Source of the DNA: Coriobacteriia bacterium
Lineage (GTDB): Bacteria > Actinomycetota > Coriobacteriia > Anaerosomatales > JAAXUF01
NCBI GenBank assembly: GCA_031292615.1
Contig: JARLGT010000022.1
Location: 1-48,955, forward strand
Length of the DNA: 48,955 nucleotides
Direction: 5' to 3'
A program made the position numbers and the translations under genes. The notes below the pieces were generated by a model that ran no database searches, was not told where the DNA came from, and saw only the letters and a program-made list of their open reading frames with translations. Positions 44,024-48,955 of this stretch are shown one piece after another (positions within the stretch are counted from its first letter, which is position 1; every line of letters begins with the position of its first letter).

Positions 44024-44041
44024 ATGTAACAGATGTTACAA
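44024..44041 (-). promoter_or_regulatory. Candidate Rex operator upstream of the hydrogenase operon
   Basis: Minus-strand reading TTGTAAC-ATCT-GTTACAT, an 18-base inverted repeat. It shares TTGTAAC-N4-GTTAC with the site before rex (14987-15004) and fits the Rex pattern. It lies about 316 bases before the small-subunit start, next to a possible -10 box at 44008-44003, so it could block the -35 region. Confidence 0.6.
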
Positions 44042-44151
44042 CGTGTACCTTAGACCCATCCAATGTGCCCCGTCAAGTCCCAGTTCGCCCTCTCTGACGA
44101 GCGGTAGACGAAGCACCATTCCCGCTGGTAAAACCCTGTATTCGCTCCCGT

Positions 44152-44201
44152 GGATCGTCGCCCTTTTGGGCCGACTCGGCCGCCGAGCTGGGCGACGATC
44201 C
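44152..44201 (-). terminator. Large hairpin, likely terminator of the NHL gene
   Basis: A perfect 12-base stem GGATCGTCGCCC (44152-44163)/GGGCGACGATCC (44190-44201), with a second CTCGG/CCGAG hairpin in the loop. It lies 21 bases after the minus-strand stop at 44222. Confidence 0.65.
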
Positions 44202-44221
44202 AGCGGTGTCAATGCGAACGG

Positions 44222-45742
44222 CTACTCGCTGTCGGTATGGTCGGCCGATTCCTGGCTCCTAGACCGCTTCTCGAAGCGCTCCAAGAACTCGACACGGTTC
44301 ACGACAGTGTGCACTTCGATCGACTTGGCCAAGCGGCGATAGTCCGGGTTCTCGGTGCATAGAACTTGAATCCGCTTCGCAATCGTGAGCACGATCGCCG
44401 TAGGCTTGTCGATCTCCATCTTGTCCATCAGGTCCTTGACGTCGGAATCTGAGTAGGCCCTCGTCTGGAGCACCTTCTCGAGTTCGACATCACCCTGCGT
44501 AATACCCTTCAGGCGCTCGTAATCCTGCTCGGTGACGAACCACGTGCGGCGACGGTGCGTGAGCACGTCGAGCTCCTCAGCGGCGTAGAGCGCCCTGATG
44601 AAGTCCGCGGTCGCGAAGAACTTCTTGCGGCGGAGCAGCAGCAGGAGCGGCAGGAGAAGAAGCGGCAGCAGGCACATCCACCAGTTACTGCCCGTTGGCA
44701 GCGGGACGGGCGAGACCTGCGCGGGCCAGCCCCATACCTGAATGCGTCCGTTGGACGTATCAGCGATGAAGATCTTGTTGTTCGAGCCCACAGAGACGCC
44801 GTTGGGGAAGCTGAACTGACCATCCAAGAAGCCTTGCTCCCCGAAGGTGAGGATCTTGGCTCCCTTGTCGGTCCAGATAGTTGCGTCGTGAGAAAGCGTG
44901 TCGGCGACGACAAAGCGGTCAGGTGTCGCAGGCTGGTCGCTGGGGAAGCGGTTCAGGAAGTCGATGCCGCGAGGAAGACCCTGCGTCACGATGATGCTCT
45001 TGAAGTTGCCCGCCTTGTCGAATACCTGCACACGGCCATTGTTGCTATCGGTGACGTAGACGAGCCCCTTGTGATAGACGATGCCGTTGGGGAACTGGAA
45101 CGCACCGGGCGCCGACTTTGCATCCGTGACCAGGCCCGCGTATCCGATTGACTTCTGGAACGTGCCATCTGGTCCGAAGATCAGAAGCCGATGGCCATTG
45201 AGGATCTCAGTCACATACATAGTGCCGTCGGGCGCGAAGCACAGCGTGACCGGTTCCCACGGCACTCCACCCGTGTTGAACTTGGGCAGCTGATTCTTAG
45301 GCAGGTTCGGGTTGAAGTCGCCTAGGTACTTGCCCTTCAGATCGAAGCGCAGCATCTTGCGAAGACGTCGGTCAGTGACGTAGAGCTCGTTGTTCTTGGG
45401 ATTGCGCGCGATGTTGAGCGGAATGACGGTGATCGACGTTCCGAAACTGCGCTCGAAGTTGCCAGCCTGATTGAACACCAGGATGTCGCGACCAACTGAG
45501 TCGCACGCGTACACCGTGTCTCCGTCAACAAAGACACCGATTGGACGCTGCAGCTTGATCGACGTGCCCGAGAACGAGTAGAGGAACTGCGGGGGTTGAA
45601 TCACATCGGTGCTTTGCGTCGCGGAGATGTTGAACGAGAGTTGGTGGGTTGAGTTGTAGTACGCGAGATAGTAGCCGAGGGCCGCGAGCAGGATCACGAG
45701 GATCACTACTAGCGCGATCTTGACCTTCTGTGCTCTCGTCAA
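44222..45742 (-). CDS. Membrane protein with an NHL beta-propeller and cytoplasmic tail
   Basis: A 506-residue protein. A first membrane helix (IALVVILVILLAALGYYLAYY) is followed by an external six-bladed-type NHL propeller (about 55-345), with repeats such as LQRPIGVFVDGDTVYACDSVGRDILVFNQAGNF, FPNGIVYHKGLVYVTDSNNGRVQVFDKAGNF and FPNGVSVGSNNKIFIADTSNGRIQVWG. A second helix (WWMCLLPLLLLPLLLLL) leads to a cytoplasmic tail of about 130 residues with a possible binding fold. NHL proteins often accompany multihaem cytochromes in electron conduits. It follows the TPR gene by 87 bases. Confidence 0.85.
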   Translation of the reverse strand: MTRAQKVKIALVVILVILLAALGYYLAYYNSTHQLSFNISATQSTDVIQPPQFLYSFSGTSIKLQRPIGVFVDGDTVYACDSVGRDILVFNQAGNFERSFGTSITVIPLNIARNPKNNELYVTDRRLRKMLRFDLKGKYLGDFNPNLPKNQLPKFNTGGVPWEPVTLCFAPDGTMYVTEILNGHRLLIFGPDGTFQKSIGYAGLVTDAKSAPGAFQFPNGIVYHKGLVYVTDSNNGRVQVFDKAGNFKSIIVTQGLPRGIDFLNRFPSDQPATPDRFVVADTLSHDATIWTDKGAKILTFGEQGFLDGQFSFPNGVSVGSNNKIFIADTSNGRIQVWGWPAQVSPVPLPTGSNWWMCLLPLLLLPLLLLLRRKKFFATADFIRALYAAEELDVLTHRRRTWFVTEQDYERLKGITQGDVELEKVLQTRAYSDSDVKDLMDKMEIDKPTAIVLTIAKRIQVLCTENPDYRRLAKSIEVHTVVNRVEFLERFEKRSRSQESADHTDSE

Positions 45743-45829
45743 CGTCGCCTCCGTGGGGACGGCATGGATGGAAACGGGCCGTTCTGCAGTTCACTCTTGT
45801 TGAGGGAGTTGCGCAGCTCGCAGCGCTTG

Positions 45830-46918
45830 CTACTTCGCCTTCGCCTTCGCGACCCTCTTCTTCGCGGGCTTCACAGCCTCGACCTGCCGCTCCAGGCTCT
45901 TGATCTGGGCTTGCATCGCCGCGTCGGTGGGATTGAGCTTGCCTGCCGCGACGGACACGGGCAGCGCGCCGGCGAGATCGCCTTGCTGGATCAAGAGTGC
46001 CGCATCGAGCTTCGCGGCATCGAAACTATTCGGATCCAAGACCCGAGCGACTTGGACGTACTTGACGGCGAGCGCAAGCTGGCCGGCTGACTGCGCGGTC
46101 CGGGCCTTGGCGACCCAGCTGTCCGCGGTGCCGTACTGCTCCAGAGCCTGCTGCGGCTGGTCAGCGCCGGGAGCAAGATCGGCAGCCTTCTTGAAGTGAT
46201 AGGCTGCGTTGACGTCATCATGGTTGAGCTTGTAGAGCTGGCCAGCGTAGTAGTGCGCCTCTGCGAAACCAGGGTCGAACTGTAGCGCAATCTCGACCTG
46301 TCGGATCGCCGAGTCGATATCGCCAAGACCCTGGTAGGCCTTCGCAAGCTGGTAGTACGTATCGGAGGCGTCGCCTGTGATCACGAGCGCGCCTTTGAGG
46401 TAGCCTGCGGCCTCGGCGTATTGCTTGTCAGCAAGTGCCAAGGTGCCGAGGTTGTAGAACGCCTGCTCCCGAATCTTGTCGAGCGCCGAGTACTGGTTCC
46501 CGTCCGTCAGCGAGATGACTTTCTTGAAGTAGCCCTCAGCCGCGTTATTGTTGTTGGTAAGCATGGCGACCATGCCTAGGTCGAGCAGCGCGCCGGTGTG
46601 CTTCGGGTCGATCTTGAGCGCGGCGTTGAACTGCTCGATTGCCTCTTGGTTCCTGCCCATCGCGCCAAGTGCTTCTCCGAGGCGAATGCGAATCGCCGCG
46701 TCGTTGGGCGACTTGCGGACAGCCTGGTCGAGAACCGCGACCAAGCGACCGGTCGCGCTGCTGTTGAACTCATTCTGTCTATCACGGTAGACCGAGTAAC
46801 CGAAGTACCCAGCTACGCCGATGACCAAGATCAGGAGTGCTGCAAGAGCGATATTGAGGCTCAGATCGACTGGCGGGCGAGCTTTGGAAGGTCCAGTTCC
46901 CAGATCAGCTTCAGTCAT
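45830..46918 (-). CDS. Membrane-anchored TPR protein
   Basis: About 362 residues. One membrane helix near the start (LNIALAALLILVIGVAGYFGYSVY) then at least five tetratricopeptide repeats (ALDKIREQAFYNLGTLALADKQYAEAAGYLKGALVI, SDTYYQLAKAYQGLGDIDSAIRQVEIALQFDP, AEAHYYAGQLYKLNHDDVNAAYHFKKAADLAP) and a Lys/Ala-rich end. TPRs are protein scaffolds; this one probably helps assemble the neighbouring cytochrome/NHL complex, which is inference. The ATG at 46918 has GAGG upstream. Confidence 0.85.
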   Translation of the reverse strand: MTEADLGTGPSKARPPVDLSLNIALAALLILVIGVAGYFGYSVYRDRQNEFNSSATGRLVAVLDQAVRKSPNDAAIRIRLGEALGAMGRNQEAIEQFNAALKIDPKHTGALLDLGMVAMLTNNNNAAEGYFKKVISLTDGNQYSALDKIREQAFYNLGTLALADKQYAEAAGYLKGALVITGDASDTYYQLAKAYQGLGDIDSAIRQVEIALQFDPGFAEAHYYAGQLYKLNHDDVNAAYHFKKAADLAPGADQPQQALEQYGTADSWVAKARTAQSAGQLALAVKYVQVARVLDPNSFDAAKLDAALLIQQGDLAGALPVSVAAGKLNPTDAAMQAQIKSLERQVEAVKPAKKRVAKAKAK

Positions 46919-47116
46919 GTACTGCCTCACTCCGATTCTTGTGCGCGTCGCAGGCCTACCGGGGCCGTGATGTGACGCGGCCGAACGAGAGAGAACGCTA
47001 CTTGGTGCCAAGCGTCCGTGTCAATGAGCCGCACCCGGCCGGGTGCTGCTCGCCGCTGCTAACGAGCGAATGCCGTGCCGCAGCCGGCGGTCCGGCCATC
47101 TCCACTGAAACTCCGT

Positions 47117-48742
47117 CTACACGTCGAGGTTCTTGTGGCAGCGGAGGCAAAGTTGTGCACCGTAGTAGGGGGCGATCTGGTTGTTGAGCGGATCGACTGC
47201 ACCGTGACATTGGTAGCACAGGCGCAGGTCATGGCCCTGCTGGAGCTCCAGCTGCTGCGACGCTGCGCTCGTACCGAACGACACGTGACACTCGAAGCAC
47301 CGATAAGGCCGGCCCTTCTTCTTTGCGACATTGAAGTGCACGGCATGCTCGGCAAACGCCTTGTTCTGGATTGATGTCGCGGGCAGTTGCTCCATCTCGG
47401 GATGGCAGCGCACGCAGTTCGATGCGATCAGTTCGGCGGTGGCGACCGTCTGGTGGTGGCAGTTCTGGCACGTCTGTCGGTCGGTATGACAGATATTGCA
47501 GTCAGAAGTGCTGACCCCGGGCTCGGGCTTGTGATTTTGGAGCCAGTTGGGTGGGTGCGGCATCGTCGTCTTGTGGCATTCGCGACACGACGCATCGTCG
47601 TGGCAGACCCCGCAGGAACCCTGCTTCGCGAGGAACTGCTTGCCGTGGATGCTCTGCCAATTGCCCTTCTTGTGACTGGCCGGGATGACCTGCCCGACCG
47701 GGGCGTTCTTGCTCGTGCTGCGGCCCTGGTGGCATTGGACGCAGAACTCCGTCTTGTGACACATCGCGCAGTAGGAAGCGTCGGCGGTCGCGCGAACCTT
47801 GTGATCGCCTTGGATGAACTTGTCGGTGTGGTTGTCGGGCGTGAGCTTGAATCCCGGCGGATGGCACTTGTCACATTCCTCGGTGGCTACCAAGCCCTGA
47901 CCCTGATGCTGCAAGCCGTGACAGCGATAGCACCCCTGCATGTCAGGACGTTCGGGACCTGTCGAGGTGTGACCGAACGTGGGGTGGCACACCACGCACC
48001 GATACGCGCGAGTTAGGTGCACGGCGTGTGCGAAGATCAAACGTCCGGGCAAAATGTTGTCGAGATCCGGGTGGCAGTAGACGCACTGCGACATGTTCGT
48101 TGGGCCTGTCGGGAAGATCTTGACCGTGGCAGGCTTGGGGCGTTGTCCAATCACCGAGACGTAGTTGTCGGGGAGCGCGGCGATCTTGACGTTCTCCTTT
48201 ACGTGGCACGGGTTACAGTCCGTGCTCGCGGTGTGGCACATCATGCAGCCATTGACCCCGGTGTGCTGGACCGCGTCCGCGTGAGGCTTGCCGGCGTAGC
48301 CCTTGAGGGGCTGGTGATCTGCCGGGACAAGGTCAAACGACGGCGTGTGACACTTGTCGCACTCCCTCGTCGCCAGATCGCCCTGAGGCCCGTGCTTAAC
48401 GCCGTGGCAGGCGAAGCATGTCTCCATCGGCACGGCATCGGTCCCGCCATTGTTGTGGGGCATGCGCGAGTGACAGCCATCGCACGACACCATGATGTGG
48501 TTGCCGTGATCGAAGATGAGTCCCGGCTTCTTGACTGTGCCGATCGTGAGGTGGCACGGCGCGCATTGCGACGAGTCGGTGACGGGTGCGCCCGTGTCGA
48601 TGACCGGGGGTTGGGCGGTCGTGGTCGAACCCGCGTCGGCAGCATGCCCAACGTGCGCAAACACAAGCAGGAAGGCGGCCGCGAGAAGAACCGCGGCCAC
48701 CCCCCAGATCCAGATATGCGGCTTTCGGAGCGCCTGAGTCAC
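47117..48742 (-). CDS. Membrane-anchored 20-haem c-type cytochrome
   Basis: A 541-residue protein with a membrane or signal helix (IWIWGVAAVLLAAAFLLVFAHVGHA) and twenty CxxCH motifs, from CAPCH at about residue 60 to CLRCH at the end. Internal repeats are visible: CFACHG...CDKCHTPSFDLVPADH and CYRCHG...CDKCHPPGFKLTPDNH, a unit also found once in the 24-haem cytochrome. The block CVVCHPTFG/CFECHVSFG recurs twice. Later modules carry IPASHKKGNW, TTMPH and CHH, as in the other protein. The start is GTG at 48742. It leads the TPR and NHL genes. Confidence 0.92.
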   Translation of the reverse strand: MTQALRKPHIWIWGVAAVLLAAAFLLVFAHVGHAADAGSTTTAQPPVIDTGAPVTDSSQCAPCHLTIGTVKKPGLIFDHGNHIMVSCDGCHSRMPHNNGGTDAVPMETCFACHGVKHGPQGDLATRECDKCHTPSFDLVPADHQPLKGYAGKPHADAVQHTGVNGCMMCHTASTDCNPCHVKENVKIAALPDNYVSVIGQRPKPATVKIFPTGPTNMSQCVYCHPDLDNILPGRLIFAHAVHLTRAYRCVVCHPTFGHTSTGPERPDMQGCYRCHGLQHQGQGLVATEECDKCHPPGFKLTPDNHTDKFIQGDHKVRATADASYCAMCHKTEFCVQCHQGRSTSKNAPVGQVIPASHKKGNWQSIHGKQFLAKQGSCGVCHDDASCRECHKTTMPHPPNWLQNHKPEPGVSTSDCNICHTDRQTCQNCHHQTVATAELIASNCVRCHPEMEQLPATSIQNKAFAEHAVHFNVAKKKGRPYRCFECHVSFGTSAASQQLELQQGHDLRLCYQCHGAVDPLNNQIAPYYGAQLCLRCHKNLDV

Positions 48743-48764
48743 TCGGCGGTCGAACTCCTATCGT

Positions 48765-48955
48765 CTACAGCCCCATGAAACCCTTGACCTTGGCTATCTG
48801 CTGGAGCAGCCAGTTGGACTGCTGCACCTGCACCTCGCGGTGGATGAGCTGCGCAGCTTGATCGGCAAATTGCTCCGTCGAGCCCTTGTGGCAGCCTTCC
48901 TGGCCGCAGGTCTTGCCGAGGTTCGCAGTGTTGACAGAGGAAGTCGGGGACACGT
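48765..48955 (-). CDS. C-terminal fragment of another cytochrome gene
   Basis: At least 62 residues of an open frame running off the window edge; the start is outside. It contains CGQEGCH, a CX4CH haem-type motif like those of class III cytochromes c3, and ends in a helical tail (REVQVQQSNWLLQQIAKVKGFMGL). It stops 22 bases before the 20-haem gene and reads the same way, so it is upstream in the same operon. Confidence 0.6.
   Translation of the reverse strand, partial: VSPTSSVNTANLGKTCGQEGCHKGSTEQFADQAAQLIHREVQVQQSNWLLQQIAKVKGFMGL

Larger units (their letters stand above)
43709..44221. other. Long leader of the hydrogenase operon and neighbouring terminator
   Basis: About 510 bases without a convincing gene. 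From the hydrogenase side: an untranslated leader of perhaps 290 bases containing two short stems, CCGCTC (43818-43823)/GAGCGG (43867-43872) and CGCCTC (43886-43891)/GAGGCG (43912-43917), a possible -10 TATCTA at 44008-44003, the Rex-like operator 44024-44041, and the terminator of the NHL gene (44152-44201). A 112-codon frame crossing 43725-44063 has no SD or family. Confidence 0.5.

Noticed and set aside
43725-44063. 112-codon minus-strand frame in the hydrogenase leader
   Set aside because: No ribosome-binding site at its start, no family, and it crosses the Rex-like operator.

Overview
The window is GC-rich, densely coded bacterial chromosome with mostly minus-strand genes. The mix of genes suggests an anaerobic actinobacterium, probably from or near the class Coriobacteriia. 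It carries DisA, Rex, two L,D-transpeptidases, an NlpC/P60 hydrolase, two TatA-like proteins, several giant multiheme c-type cytochromes and a [NiFe] hydrogenase. The taxonomic placement is inference from gene content; no rRNA is present. I see no insertion sequence, integrase, prophage or CRISPR array.

Left part (about 1-13.5 kb, all minus strand): a housekeeping block read as greA-lysS-clpC-radA-disA-yacL-ispD-ispF-cysE-cysS-rlmB-yacP. The order follows the Bacillus clpC region but lacks ctsR/mcsA/mcsB, gltX and mrnC. lysS has an in-frame TAG where homologues usually have tyrosine. A strong promoter reads out of the left edge.

13.7-21 kb: two small TatA-like proteins, the redox sensor Rex with a candidate operator before its own gene, a CBS-containing site-2 protease, MTA phosphorylase, a YhaM-like HD protein, a SAM hydrolase, a lipoprotein, a DUF2085 membrane protein and tRNA-Pro(CGG).

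21-28 kb: a membrane-anchored cytochrome with up to 24 haem sites, arranged as four groups of six, and a chemoreceptor without an obvious sensor domain. Divergent from the receptor is a ferredoxin-selenoprotein-DUF362 group. Its promoter contains a perfect CsoR/CstR-type palindrome, and the small thioredoxin-like protein has an in-frame UGA followed by a SECIS-like hairpin. A J-domain protein, an EamA transporter and a VanZ-like protein follow.

28-38.4 kb: a PilT ATPase, cell-wall genes (NlpC/P60 hydrolase, peptidoglycan-binding protein, two YkuD L,D-transpeptidases) and a three-gene unit of unknown function.

38.5-49 kb: an electron-transfer island. A Tat-exported [NiFe] hydrogenase small subunit, an unusually long large subunit and a hexahaem cytochrome form one operon with a Rex-like operator far upstream. 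Next to it lie an NHL-propeller membrane protein, a TPR protein, a 20-haem cytochrome and the end of another cytochrome gene. My working model is extracytoplasmic hydrogen oxidation feeding electrons into large multihaem cytochromes, with expression set by the NADH/NAD+ balance through Rex.
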